Origin: an uncultured Collinsella sp.
GTDB lineage: Bacteria > Actinomycetota > Coriobacteriia > Coriobacteriales > Coriobacteriaceae
Assembly: GCA_905194675.1 (NCBI GenBank)
Contig: CAJJTG010000021.1
Location: 1-37,775 of the forward strand
Direction of reading: 5' to 3'
Length of the DNA stretch: 37,775 bases
This document shows, piece after piece, positions 15,002 through 23,305 of this stretch. Every line of letters starts with the position of its first letter. Positions within the stretch are counted from its first letter, which is position 1. The position numbers were made by a program, and so were the translations under genes. The notes under the pieces are model-generated. The model was not told where the DNA came from and ran no database searches. It was given only the letters and a program-made list of their open reading frames with translations.

Positions 15002-16132
15002 CTAGCAATCGATAATGTGCAGGTCGTGCGGGGTCTTGGTGAAGGGCTCATAGCCGTTCTCGGTGACCACGCCGTAGTCCTCCAGGCGCACGCCGCCCAC
15101 GCCGGGCAGATACACGCCAGGCTCCATGGTGATAACCGAGCCGACCTCGATGGTGTTCTTGCTGCGGTTGAAGTTGGGCAGCTCATGGATGTCGATGCCC
15201 ACGCCGTGACCCAAACCATGGTTGTAGTAATCGCCATAGCCGGCATCGCCGATGATCTTCTTGGAAAGCTTGAAAATGTCGTTGCCCTCCACGCCCGGAT
15301 GGATGGCGGCGACGCACTCCTCGTGTGTACGGCGCACGAGCGCGTACAGGTCGAGCTGCTCCTGGGTAGGCTCGCCCATCACGACGGTGCGTGTCATGTC
15401 GGAGCGGTAATCACAGTAGCCCGCGCCGTAATCCATAAGAACGAAATCGCCCTTCTCGATCACGCGGTCGCTCGGCACGGCATGCGGGTTGGCGGTGTTG
15501 GGACCACTCGCCACGATGGAGCCGAAGGCAAGGCTATCGGCGCCGTTGGCGAACATAAAGTTCTCGAGCTCGTTGCGAACCTGCTTCTCGGTCATGCCGG
15601 GCTTAATAAAGCCGAGCATATGCTGGAAGGCGGCATCGGTGATCGACTGCGCATGGCGCATGAGCTCGATCTCCTCGGCGTCCTTGATGGCGCGCATCTT
15701 GCGAATGTCGTCATGCATCAGCGGCAGCATGCAGGCGACGGAACGATCCTCCAGACCACGCTGAATGCCCTGGTAGAAGTTGATCTGCATGTCGTCCTCG
15801 ACAGCGCAGACGCGGCACTTGTTGGCCGCGATCTTGCCGGCGACCCAACCGGGGATGGTACCCTCGTCCATGTCGTAGACCCAAGGGCTGCCGGCGGGCG
15901 TGTTCTCCTCAAAGCTGTTGAGGTAGCGCGAGTCGGTATGGAACAGGCACTGGTCAGCCGTAATAAACGCCGCGTGCGGGAACTCGAAGGTGTAATCGAA
16001 GACGCCCTTCACGCCCGTGAGCCAACGAAGGTTGGCCTCGTCGCGCACCACGATGGCATCGTAGCCGCGCTCGACCATCAGGGCACGGACACGCTCGATA
16101 CGACCGGCAGGACCGGCAGCAAACTCAGACAT
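15002..16132 (-). CDS. M24-family Xaa-Pro aminopeptidase
   Basis: This cytoplasmic metallopeptidase removes the first residue of peptides with proline in second place. The protein has 376 residues with a creatinase-like N-terminal domain (about 1-140) and a pita-bread catalytic domain. All five metal ligands are present: Asp234 and Asp245 (DYGAGYCDYRSD), His309 (HGLGHGVG), Glu337 (TMEPGVY) and Glu351 (RLEDYGVV). The ATG at 16132 has AAAGGA six bases upstream. The position between the aroB locus and efp is conserved in many Gram-positive genomes. A TTGACA at 16253-16258 and a folded leader upstream suggest its own start. Confidence 0.92.
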   Translation of the reverse strand: MSEFAAGPAGRIERVRALMVERGYDAIVVRDEANLRWLTGVKGVFDYTFEFPHAAFITADQCLFHTDSRYLNSFEENTPAGSPWVYDMDEGTIPGWVAGKIAANKCRVCAVEDDMQINFYQGIQRGLEDRSVACMLPLMHDDIRKMRAIKDAEEIELMRHAQSITDAAFQHMLGFIKPGMTEKQVRNELENFMFANGADSLAFGSIVASGPNTANPHAVPSDRVIEKGDFVLMDYGAGYCDYRSDMTRTVVMGEPTQEQLDLYALVRRTHEECVAAIHPGVEGNDIFKLSKKIIGDAGYGDYYNHGLGHGVGIDIHELPNFNRSKNTIEVGSVITMEPGVYLPGVGGVRLEDYGVVTENGYEPFTKTPHDLHIIDC

Positions 16133-16164
16133 GCAGATTCCTTTCTTGTTGCCTCTATAAAGAC

Positions 16165-16227
16165 GGGACGGGTCTCAACCGAACGACAGAATCGCATGCG
16201 ATCCGCAACCGACTGAAAACCCGCCCC
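16165..16227 (-). other. Structured leader before the M24 peptidase gene
   Basis: GGGACGGGT (16165-16173) and ACCCGCCCC (16219-16227) pair over nine positions (one G-U) around a perfect 12-base palindrome ATCGCATGCGAT (16191-16202). No U-tract follows on the minus strand, so it does not look like a simple terminator of the aroB-like gene. A TTGACA (minus strand, 16253-16258) lies just upstream, so the fold would sit in the leader of the peptidase message. Confidence 0.35.
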
Positions 16228-16264
16228 TCAACATGATACGAAAGACAATGGATGTCAATAAATC

Positions 16265-17374
16265 TTAGAGAAGTTCTTTGCGAGAAGCCAAGTAGGCGTG
16301 AGCATGGCGCTCAAGAACCTCGTCCTCAACGCTCGTGAGACGAATGGCGCCGAGTGCCGCGGGCAGCGGCAACATACTGCGGTTCGAACGGACAAACTGC
16401 TGCCTGCGGAACTCCTCGATATATGCGGCAGGCTCCAGATCGAAGGCAAGCTCCTCGATACCAAAGTCCTCCAGGCAGTCATCGACCTCAAAGACGTAAT
16501 CGATATCGAAGTCGCAGGCATCATGTGCTAGGCGCGCCTCAAAGCGCATGCCCTCGGACAACAGCTGGTAGGCAGGGACCTGCGAAGCGGCATCGCCCAA
16601 GCAAGCGCGCAGGGTACGCTCCCCCGTCTTGCCAAAATCGAGCGCATGGCGAGCGCTCGGGTTCGTGGCCATCAGTACGTCCTTGCGGGCAGTCTGAGAC
16701 CATTGGACGGCATTGACGAGCGCGACCTCCTCGCCCGCGAGAATCTCGGGGACGGTCTCAGCAAACTGATTCCAGCGGGATTTGCTGCTCGAAAGCATGG
16801 TGCCAACAAGTACCGCATAGCCGAGTTTGAGGTCCTCGGGGTCCGCCTCGCGAACAAGGTCGAGGTCGCACACGACCAAGCCCGGTTCGGGACGGAACGC
16901 GATGGCGGGATGCGCATTCGCCGACGATGCGACGAGCGGCTTCATGGTCGTCGCGACCGTGAGCATGGCGTCGAAGGTCGTCGGCAACAGCGCGCACTCA
17001 GTTCGGCCGCACCACTGGTTGGCGCACCAGCTAACAACCGAGCAGGTTGCGGCATCGCCAACGGCGACAACCAGATCGTCGCAGGTAACGCCGTTGGAAG
17101 ACAGGGCGCCAAAGATAGCATCGGCATCGGCCAGCGTAGCACCGGCAGGCGAAACCTCGAAGACGAGCGGCGACACGGCAAAGCCGGCATCGACCAGAGC
17201 GTGCTCAACGATCTCGCCAAAGCAGTCGGAAACAGCGCTGTTCCAGACAACCATCGCACGCTTGGGCTTGCCCACGGCCGAGGCAAACATACGCGACAGC
17301 TCACTAAAAGCGTTAAAGCCGACGCGAACATCGACACTGCGATTTTGGAAATTGATCAGTTGACGGCGAATCAT
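16265..17374 (-). CDS. 3-dehydroquinate synthase-like protein without the metal ligands
   Basis: The 369-residue protein aligns by eye with AroB along its whole length: DLVVAVGDAATCSVVSW for ALGGGVVGDLAGF, LLPTTFDAMLTVATTMKPL for IPTTLLAQVDSSVGGKT, VVCDLDLV, and ARHALDFGKTGER for the LNFGHTFGHA region. The residues that bind zinc and shape the active site are changed: the AEV glutamate reads AVL, GHTxGHA reads GKTGERT, and the HGEAV histidine is missing. It therefore may not make dehydroquinate. The start at 17374 overlaps the aroK stop as ATGA, better than the longer frame to 17407. It occupies the aroB position after aroK. A true but very diverged AroB is the alternative. Confidence 0.7.
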   Translation of the reverse strand: MIRRQLINFQNRSVDVRVGFNAFSELSRMFASAVGKPKRAMVVWNSAVSDCFGEIVEHALVDAGFAVSPLVFEVSPAGATLADADAIFGALSSNGVTCDDLVVAVGDAATCSVVSWCANQWCGRTECALLPTTFDAMLTVATTMKPLVASSANAHPAIAFRPEPGLVVCDLDLVREADPEDLKLGYAVLVGTMLSSSKSRWNQFAETVPEILAGEEVALVNAVQWSQTARKDVLMATNPSARHALDFGKTGERTLRACLGDAASQVPAYQLLSEGMRFEARLAHDACDFDIDYVFEVDDCLEDFGIEELAFDLEPAAYIEEFRRQQFVRSNRSMLPLPAALGAIRLTSVEDEVLERHAHAYLASRKELL

Positions 17375-17904
17375 AGCAGTCCACGCTCCAAAAGCATCTC
17401 GGCACAAAGGTAGGAAACGTCCTCGAAGGACTTGTTGCGAATATCAAGGGTAATATCTGCGGCCTGGCGATACAGCGGACGGCGATGCTCAAACAGGCGC
17501 GCGGCATGCTCGGGCGAGCGGAAATCGGGGCGCGTGTCGGACCGACGAATCTGGCGAATCGAATCCTCGAAGTCGCCCTCGAGGTACACGCACGTACCCA
17601 TATCGTGCATCAGCTCAATATTCACCGGTGTCTCGACGATACCGCCACCGCACGAAACCAACAGGCTGCGCTCGCTTTGGAGCGAACGGAGCGCCGAGGT
17701 CTCGAGCTCGCGAAAACGATCCTCGCCCTCGGTCTCAAAAATCTCGGTTACCGACTTGCCGCAACGGCGCACGACCAGGCGGTCGGTATCGATAAAACGC
17801 CGCTTGAACATGGTGCCGACGTTGCGCGCGAGCGTCGACTTGCCCGCGCCCAAAAAGCCGATAAAGAAGATATGGTCGCAGCCGTGTTTGATGTGCTGAG
17901 ACAT
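17371..17904 (-). CDS. aroK: Shikimate kinase
   Basis: This kinase phosphorylates shikimate at the 3 position in the chorismate pathway. The 177-residue protein keeps the key features: Walker A GFLGAGKST, the shikimate-binding FIDTD and FRELE, the CGGGIV triple glycine, a LID segment RRSDTRPDF and the RRPLY arginine. It therefore looks functional, unlike the AroB-like neighbour. The ATG at 17904 lies nine bases after the yqeG-type stop, with AGG seven bases upstream. Confidence 0.9.
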   Translation of the reverse strand: MSQHIKHGCDHIFFIGFLGAGKSTLARNVGTMFKRRFIDTDRLVVRRCGKSVTEIFETEGEDRFRELETSALRSLQSERSLLVSCGGGIVETPVNIELMHDMGTCVYLEGDFEDSIRQIRRSDTRPDFRSPEHAARLFEHRRPLYRQAADITLDIRNKSFEDVSYLCAEMLLERGLL

Positions 17905-17912
17905 GGCGAAAC

Positions 17913-18410
17913 CTATTCCTCGCAGGGAAGGTCGCGCAGGGCCCGGCGCTCAAAAATACGGAAGATCTGCGTATACCACAGGTCCTGCGTCGCCTGCGGC
18001 TTTACCAGGATGGTATCGACGCCGGCTAAATTGCCACTCCACACGTCAGTGTAGAGCTGATCACCGATCAGTACCGCCTCGTCGGCCGTGGCGCCGAGGC
18101 GCTTAAGACCCGCCTTAAGGGCAAACGGCGCCGGCTTCATGGCGTGGCTAATGGCCTCGAGTCCCAGCTCGCGTGCAGAGCTCATGACCTGGTCGCGATG
18201 CCAGTTGTTGGACACCATGCACAGCTTAAAGCCTTTGGCGCGGGCGGCGTCAAGCCAAGCGGAAACCGCGGCGGGAACCTGCTCGGTGTCGCGCGGCACC
18301 AGGGTGTTATCGCGATCGAGCAGAATGGCGCGTTTGCCGTCGGCCCACAGGGTATCAAGGTCGATGCGATCGACCGAGGCAACGTATCGTTTGGGGCTAA
18401 AAATCCTCAT
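17913..18410 (-). CDS. YqeG-family HAD-IIIA phosphatase
   Basis: The 165-residue HAD-superfamily protein has motif I LLDRDNTLVPRD, motif II MVSNNWHRD, a lysine in MKPAPFALKAGL and motif IV IGDQLYTDVWSGNLAG. This matches the YqeG family, related to mitochondrial PGP phosphatase GEP4. The physiological substrate in bacteria is not settled; phosphatidylglycerophosphate is a candidate. The frame is open to 18635, but everything before 18410 is the arginine-rich shadow of mltG. The real start is one base after the mltG stop and matches relatives. Confidence 0.85.
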   Translation of the reverse strand: MRIFSPKRYVASVDRIDLDTLWADGKRAILLDRDNTLVPRDTEQVPAAVSAWLDAARAKGFKLCMVSNNWHRDQVMSSARELGLEAISHAMKPAPFALKAGLKRLGATADEAVLIGDQLYTDVWSGNLAGVDTILVKPQATQDLWYTQIFRIFERRALRDLPCEE

Positions 18411-18411
18411 G

Positions 18412-19767
18412 CTAATTCCAAGACTGTTGATGCTCTTCGTAGGTTTGCGAGAAGTACTCCTCGTCCTGTGTAATGTAGAAATACAGGTCATCGGAGTCGG
18501 TCGGCTCAAGGGTGGCCTTGAGCGCCTCGAGCGACGGAGAGCAGATGGGCGTGGGCGGCAGGCCCTCGTGCTTATAGGTGTTATACGGGCTATCGCTCTG
18601 CAGGTCGTCGGCGGTAACCTCTCCGCCGGTGACATACATCATGGTCGCATCGCTATTGAGGTAACGCAGGCCATCGAGCTTGCCCGCCAGACGGTTATAG
18701 AAAACCGATGCCACATGCGCGCGCTGATCGGCGTTGAGGCCCTCGCGCTCGACGATCGAGGCAAGGTTAACGATGTCGTAATCGGACATCTCCACGCCAT
18801 AGCGCTCCTTGATCTTGGCCTCGCAGCTCGCAAAGTCAAGCGACTTGTACTCGGTGTTGAACTGGTCAAGCATGGCGCGAATCACATCATCGGCAGAAGG
18901 GTCCTTACCCAACGAATAGGTCTTGGGGAATAGGAAGCCCTCGAGTGAATCGTTTGCAGCGTCTTTAAGGAAAGCGTAATCATTCACATAATTGCTCGCC
19001 TTGGCCTGGTTAAGGAAATCTTCCTTAGAAATGCTGTCGTATGCCGCGGCCACACGATCGGCGACCTGGTCGACCGTCAGGCCCTCAGGGATAGTCAGTG
19101 CATCGGAGCCCGCATTGGGGCCTTCCATGAGCTGCTGAACAACCTTGGTCGCGTCCATGAGCGTGGTAAACGAGTAGGTGCCAGGCTTAAGCGACATATC
19201 GGCATTGAGCTTTTTGACCGCCGCGTAATAATCCTTGGGGTCTTCGACGATATGGTTCTCGGAGAGAATCGAAGCGATGGCATCACCCGAGGCGCCATCG
19301 GGAATCGTAATAGTAACTTGCTGGCCAGCAGCGACTTTCGCATCCTCGCCGGCAAAGAAGCCCTTGACGGCCGGCACAACAAAGAAAACGATCGCGACAA
19401 GCGCAAGCACGGCGATGACGCCACCGATAATCATAGGCACCGGAGAGCTTTTCTTTTGGACGCCACGGCGGGCATGCGTGTTATAGCTCGAGCGCGTGGC
19501 CGGAGCAACGCCGTGCGAGCCATGAGCATGATGTGCGTGGGGGCGTGATTGCCGGGCCTGCCCCTGCGTGCGCTGGGCAGGAGCCTGCTGCTTAAAACGA
19601 GCGCCGCCAGCGGGCTGCGCGGGACGAGCTGCGGGCTGTTGAGCGGCACGCTGAGCAGGTTGAGCCGAACGCTGCGTCGGCTGCGCCGGGCGCTGGCCAG
19701 GCTGAGCAGGGCGCGGCGCAGGCTGCCGTGTACGATTCTGCTGGCGCGGATCGGAAGCGCTAGGCAT
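18412..19767 (-). CDS. mltG: Endolytic peptidoglycan transglycosylase MltG
   Basis: MltG cleaves nascent glycan strands and sets their length at the membrane. The 451-residue protein has a long N-terminal cytoplasmic tail rich in Pro, Gln, Ala and Arg (1-105), one membrane helix (about 111-131), a LysM-like region and the YceG catalytic domain. The catalytic glutamate is Glu340 in NLASIVEREG. The substrate-groove motif SPYNTYKHEGLPPTPICSP and the C-terminal FSQTYEEH are intact. The ATG at 19767 has GAGGAGG six bases upstream and overlaps ruvX by eight bases. The low-complexity basic tail is unusually long and is likely disordered. Confidence 0.92.
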   Translation of the reverse strand: MPSASDPRQQNRTRQPAPRPAQPGQRPAQPTQRSAQPAQRAAQQPAARPAQPAGGARFKQQAPAQRTQGQARQSRPHAHHAHGSHGVAPATRSSYNTHARRGVQKKSSPVPMIIGGVIAVLALVAIVFFVVPAVKGFFAGEDAKVAAGQQVTITIPDGASGDAIASILSENHIVEDPKDYYAAVKKLNADMSLKPGTYSFTTLMDATKVVQQLMEGPNAGSDALTIPEGLTVDQVADRVAAAYDSISKEDFLNQAKASNYVNDYAFLKDAANDSLEGFLFPKTYSLGKDPSADDVIRAMLDQFNTEYKSLDFASCEAKIKERYGVEMSDYDIVNLASIVEREGLNADQRAHVASVFYNRLAGKLDGLRYLNSDATMMYVTGGEVTADDLQSDSPYNTYKHEGLPPTPICSPSLEALKATLEPTDSDDLYFYITQDEEYFSQTYEEHQQSWN

Positions 19768-20188
19768 GCGAAACCTCCTCGTTTTTACGATCGAGCCATG
19801 TCTGCAAGAACAGGCTGGCGGCGATCATGTCAATCTTGCCCCTCATCTGCTTTTCGTTGAGTCCCTGCTCTCGCAGGATTCGCTTGGCCTCCTGCGAGGA
19901 CAGACGCTCGTCCTCAAACTCCAGCGGAAGTTCGAGCTCGTCGGCAATCTTTTGGGCCACTGCGGCGACGCGCTCGGCCTGGGGGCCGGGCTCACCTGCC
20001 ATGGTCAAGGGACGTCCACTTACCAGGATATCGGGCTCATAGTCCTCGACCAGGTAGCGAAACGTCTTTGCCATACCAGTGACCTCGGCAGCCGGAAGCA
20101 CCTTGACAGGCATCGCCATCTTGCCATCACGGCTCGAGACGGCAATGCCAATCCTGGTCTCCCCTATGTCCAGTGCGAGCGCGACCAC
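19760..20188 (-). CDS. ruvX: Holliday junction resolvase-like protein YqgF/RuvX
   Basis: This 142-residue RNase H-fold protein has ALDIGETRIGIAVS with the first acidic residue, the ILVSGRPLTMAGEPGPQ loop and FEDERLSSQEAKRIL. YqgF proteins act in 16S rRNA maturation and possibly in junction resolution. The start is a GTG at 20188, 17 bases after the alaS stop. The gene order alaS-ruvX-mltG is common. Confidence 0.9.
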   Translation of the reverse strand: MVALALDIGETRIGIAVSSRDGKMAMPVKVLPAAEVTGMAKTFRYLVEDYEPDILVSGRPLTMAGEPGPQAERVAAVAQKIADELELPLEFEDERLSSQEAKRILREQGLNEKQMRGKIDMIAASLFLQTWLDRKNEEVSHA

Positions 20189-20205
20189 AGCGACTACTTA
20201 GGTTC

Positions 20206-22863
20206 TTAGGCGCCGAGCGCGGTCTTGGCGGCCGCGAGGGCATCGGCGATACCGGCAGCATTCTTGCCACCGGCCTGGGCCATGTTGGGACGACCGCCAC
20301 CGCGACCATCGACCAGGCCCGCGATCTGCTTGATCACGTTGCCGGCGTGGAAACCGGCCTTCACGGCGTCATCGGAGCCGGCGGCGAGCAGGGCCGGGGT
20401 GCCCTTCTCGGTAACGCTGGCAACGACGCAGGCGACGGGGCCGGCAACCTTCTGGTGCACGGTATCCCACACATTGCGCAGGTCAGCAGCCTCAAGACCC
20501 TGAAGCTCAGCGACGACGAGCTTGTAGCCGTTCAGCTCGACAGCGCCCTCGATGGCGCCAGAGATAGCGTCGGAGGAGCCACCGGTGAGTGCCTTCTTGA
20601 GCTTGTTGGACGTCTCGCGCAGCTCGGCCTGCAGGTTCTCCACGCGGGCGGGAACCTCGTCAACACGGCACTTGAGCGCAGCGGCAGCGGCGTCAACGAG
20701 CGCCAGGCGGTCGGCCATGTAGTCGAGAGCGCCCTTGGAGGTCACGGCCTCGATACGGCGGACGTTGGAGCCCGTAGAGGACTCGGAAATGATCTTGAAC
20801 AGGCCGATCTCGGCAGTATTGGCGGCATGCGTACCGCCGCAGAGCTCACGGGAGAACGGCTGATCCTCGGCGCCCACGGAGACGACGCGGACGACGTCGC
20901 CGTACTTCTCGCCAAAGAGGGCGACAGCACCGGCGGCCTTGGCCTCGTCGATGCCCATGACGCGGGTCACGACCGGTTTGGAAGCGAAGATCTGCTGGTT
21001 GACCAGGTCCTCGACAGCCTTGAGCTGCTCGGAGGACAGGGCCTCGAAGTGCGTGAAGTCAAAGCGCAGGTGCTCGGGCGTCACCAACGAGCCAGCCTGG
21101 GAGACATGCTCGCCCAGGACCTGCTTAAGCGCGGCGTCGAGCAGGTGCGTGGCAGTGTGGTTGCGGCGCAGGAAGCCACGGCGCTCGGCGTCGAGCGCGG
21201 CTGTCACGGTAGCACCGACGGTCAGTGTGCCCTCGGCAACGTGCGCGACGTGAGCATACAGGCCATTGTGGTTCTTGGTGTCGGCAACAGTCAGCGCAAC
21301 GCCCTCGGCGGAAAGCTCACCGGCATCGCCCTGCTGGCCACCCATCTCGGCGTAGAACGGGGTGCGGTCGAGCACGACCTCGACGTCCTCACCGGCGGAA
21401 GCAGACTCGACGGACTCGCCGTTGCGAACGATGGCGACAACCTTGGCACCCTCGATCACATCGTTGTCATAGCCGTCGAACTCGGTCGCGGCAACCTTGT
21501 CGGAAAGCTCGACCCACACGTCGTTGAAGCTGCCCCAAGCATCGCCCTTGGCGTTGGCGCGAGCGCGGGCCTTCTGGTCCTCCATGCAAGCGGTGAAGCC
21601 GTCCATATCGACGTTGTGACCGGCGGTGCCGGCGATCTCGACGGTCAGGTCGATGGGGAAACCAAAGGTGTCGTGCAGCTTAAAGGCAACGTCGCCCGGA
21701 AGGACAGTACCCTCGGCAAGCGCGGCCAGGGCCTCGTCCAGGTAGACGCGGCCGTTGTCGAGCGTCGTGGAGAAACGCTCCTCCTCGGAAGCGACGATAC
21801 CCTTAACGAGCGCGACGTTCTTGAGCAGCTCGGGATAGGCCTCGCCCATCTGGGCGTTGACCTCGTCAATGAACTTGGTCAGGAAGGCGCCCTCGATGCC
21901 CAGCAGGCGACCGTGGAACACGGCGCGGCGGAGCAGGCGGCGAAGGACGTACTCGCGACCCTCGTTACCGGGGAGAATGCCGTCCGAGATCATAAAGTCG
22001 ACGGCACGAGAGTGATCTGCGATGATGCGCAGGGAGCGGCTAGCACCGGAGTAATCGTCGGCGTCATAGGTCTTGCCGCTGATTTTCTCGCCCAGCTTGA
22101 TGAGGTGCTGCATCAGATCGCCGTCGTAGTTAGCGGTCTTGTGCTGCATGATGGCGGCCATGCGCTCCAGACCCATGCCCGTATCGAGGTTGCGGTGCGG
22201 CAGCTCCGGCATGGAGCCATCCTCCTGGCGGTCGTACTGGGTAAAGACGAGATTCCAGAACTCCAGGAAGCGGTCGCAGTCGCAGCCGGGCTTGCAGTCG
22301 GGGCTGCCGCAGCCGACCTCCTCGCCCATGTCAAAGTAGATCTCGGAGCACGGACCGCAGGGGCCGGTGGGGCCAGCGGCCCAGAAGTTGTCGTCCTCGC
22401 CCAGGCGGGAGATGTGATCCTCGGCAACGCCCAGGGAGCGCCACACGTCATGGGTCTCGTCGTCCTCGGTAAAGACGGTGAAGTACAGGCGATCGAGCGG
22501 CAGCTTGAACTCCTTGGTAATGAGCTCAAAGGCCCAAGCGCAGGCCTGCTGCTTGGAGACGCCACCAAAGGAGAAGTCGCCGAGCATCTCAAAGAAGGAC
22601 AGGTGACGGCCGTCCTCGCCGATGCAATCGATGTCGTTGGTGCGGACGCACTTCTGGCAGGAGATTGCGCCGATCTCCTTCATGGTCTTCTTGCCCTGGT
22701 AATACTCCTTAAACTGGTTCATGCCGGCGTTGGCAAGCAGCAGCGAAGGATCGTCGGGGACGAGGGACGAAGAAGGATAGAGCTTAAGACCGCGCTCCTC
22801 AAAGAAGTTGAGGAACTTAGAGCGAATCTCGGCCGTAGTCATTGACGGGTAGTCAGCACTCAT
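20206..22863 (-). CDS. alaS: Alanine-tRNA ligase
   Basis: AlaRS charges tRNA-Ala and edits mischarged products. From the chosen start the protein has 885 residues. The class II catalytic core begins TTAEIRSKFLNFFEERGL and includes CQKCVRTNDID and RHLSFFEMLGDFSFG. The editing domain has the zinc motif HNHTATHLLDAAL and CGGTHAANTAEIG. The C-terminal DHHA1 region carries GLVDGRGGGRPNMAQAGG. The frame is open to 22953; the ATG at 22863 has GAGGAG nine bases upstream, while the ATG at 22842 has none. A promoter fits at 22910-22937, behind a terminator. Confidence 0.95.
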   Translation of the reverse strand: MSADYPSMTTAEIRSKFLNFFEERGLKLYPSSSLVPDDPSLLLANAGMNQFKEYYQGKKTMKEIGAISCQKCVRTNDIDCIGEDGRHLSFFEMLGDFSFGGVSKQQACAWAFELITKEFKLPLDRLYFTVFTEDDETHDVWRSLGVAEDHISRLGEDDNFWAAGPTGPCGPCSEIYFDMGEEVGCGSPDCKPGCDCDRFLEFWNLVFTQYDRQEDGSMPELPHRNLDTGMGLERMAAIMQHKTANYDGDLMQHLIKLGEKISGKTYDADDYSGASRSLRIIADHSRAVDFMISDGILPGNEGREYVLRRLLRRAVFHGRLLGIEGAFLTKFIDEVNAQMGEAYPELLKNVALVKGIVASEEERFSTTLDNGRVYLDEALAALAEGTVLPGDVAFKLHDTFGFPIDLTVEIAGTAGHNVDMDGFTACMEDQKARARANAKGDAWGSFNDVWVELSDKVAATEFDGYDNDVIEGAKVVAIVRNGESVESASAGEDVEVVLDRTPFYAEMGGQQGDAGELSAEGVALTVADTKNHNGLYAHVAHVAEGTLTVGATVTAALDAERRGFLRRNHTATHLLDAALKQVLGEHVSQAGSLVTPEHLRFDFTHFEALSSEQLKAVEDLVNQQIFASKPVVTRVMGIDEAKAAGAVALFGEKYGDVVRVVSVGAEDQPFSRELCGGTHAANTAEIGLFKIISESSTGSNVRRIEAVTSKGALDYMADRLALVDAAAAALKCRVDEVPARVENLQAELRETSNKLKKALTGGSSDAISGAIEGAVELNGYKLVVAELQGLEAADLRNVWDTVHQKVAGPVACVVASVTEKGTPALLAAGSDDAVKAGFHAGNVIKQIAGLVDGRGGGRPNMAQAGGKNAAGIADALAAAKTALGA

Positions 22864-22909
22864 AGAGGGAATCTCCTCGGTTTCACATCGAAACAGTTCA
22901 AACGTAACG

Positions 22910-22937
22910 ATATTACCATCCCACCGCGCCTGTGCAA
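22910..22937 (-). promoter_or_regulatory. Promoter of alaS
   Basis: On the minus strand a -35 TTGCAC (22932-22937) and a -10 TAATAT (22910-22915) are 16 bases apart. The start would be near 22903, about 40 bases before alaS. The -35 overlaps the U-tract of the upstream terminator. Confidence 0.45.
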
Positions 22938-22965
22938 AAAAGAGGGCCGCCAAACAGCGACCCTC
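22936..22965 (-). terminator. Minus-strand terminator upstream of alaS
   Basis: A 9-bp stem (GAGGGTCGC with GCGGCCCTC, one G-U) and a 6-base loop are followed by TTTTTT on the minus strand. The nearest upstream minus-strand gene is the AI-2E family gene, whose stop is 340 bases away beyond a plus-strand small gene. This is therefore the first visible end of the sigma-operon transcript. Confidence 0.75.
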
Positions 22966-23021
22966 CAGCGAAAGTGCACGTTATTTAGGTCTGTCAAATA
23001 CTTTGAAAAAAATGATTTCGG

Positions 23022-23027
23022 TATAAT
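23022..23027 (+). promoter_or_regulatory. -10 box of the small membrane protein gene
   Basis: A consensus TATAAT on the plus strand lies 32 bases before the ATG at 23060. No TTGACA-like -35 is at the right distance; TACTTT at 17 bases is the best. The leader would be about 26 bases. Confidence 0.55.
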
Positions 23028-23059
23028 TGCATATAAGAATCGTCCGGAAGGAGCGATCG

Positions 23060-23299
23060 ATGAATAGCAAACGGTTTGTCGTGAATGCACTAACCTCGGT
23101 AGCCCTTTTAGCAATCTTCGCTTACTCGAGCTGGTATGTGAACCAGCCGAGATTTGGCTACGCATTGTACGCAGTAACATCTGGCGATAAAGCGTATTAC
23201 ACCCTAAGCGCAATTGACGCCATCTTTTTCTATGTGGCTGGCCCCTTATCAATCGCTTTGATCGCGTTTATTGTTATTTACAACATCAAGAAACGCTAA
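23060..23299 (+). CDS. Small two-helix membrane protein, unknown function
   Basis: I do not recognise this 79-residue protein. It has a basic start (MNSKR), a first membrane helix at about 7-27, a polar/aromatic loop (about 28-52), a second helix at about 53-75 and a basic end (NIKKR), so both ends are probably cytoplasmic. GGAAGGAG lies six bases before the ATG, and a consensus -10 box lies upstream, so expression is well supported. Its codons are more AT-rich than the neighbours. It converges with the AI-2E family gene (six bases between stops) with no visible terminator in between, and lies wholly opposite the 3' end of the sigma operon. Confidence 0.75.
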   Translation: MNSKRFVVNALTSVALLAIFAYSSWYVNQPRFGYALYAVTSGDKAYYTLSAIDAIFFYVAGPLSIALIAFIVIYNIKKR

Positions 23300-23305
23300 C
23301 AGGGC

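Noticed and set aside
18411..18635. 75-residue N-terminal extension of the YqeG-type protein
   Set aside because: Arg/Ser/Pro-rich shadow of mltG in another frame. The ATG at 18410 fits the family start and the end of mltG.
22864..23020. T-box or attenuator for alaS
   Set aside because: A terminator precedes alaS, but no Stem I, specifier loop or UGGNACC-like bulge lies before it on the minus strand, and a promoter fits after it. It looks like the end of an upstream transcript.
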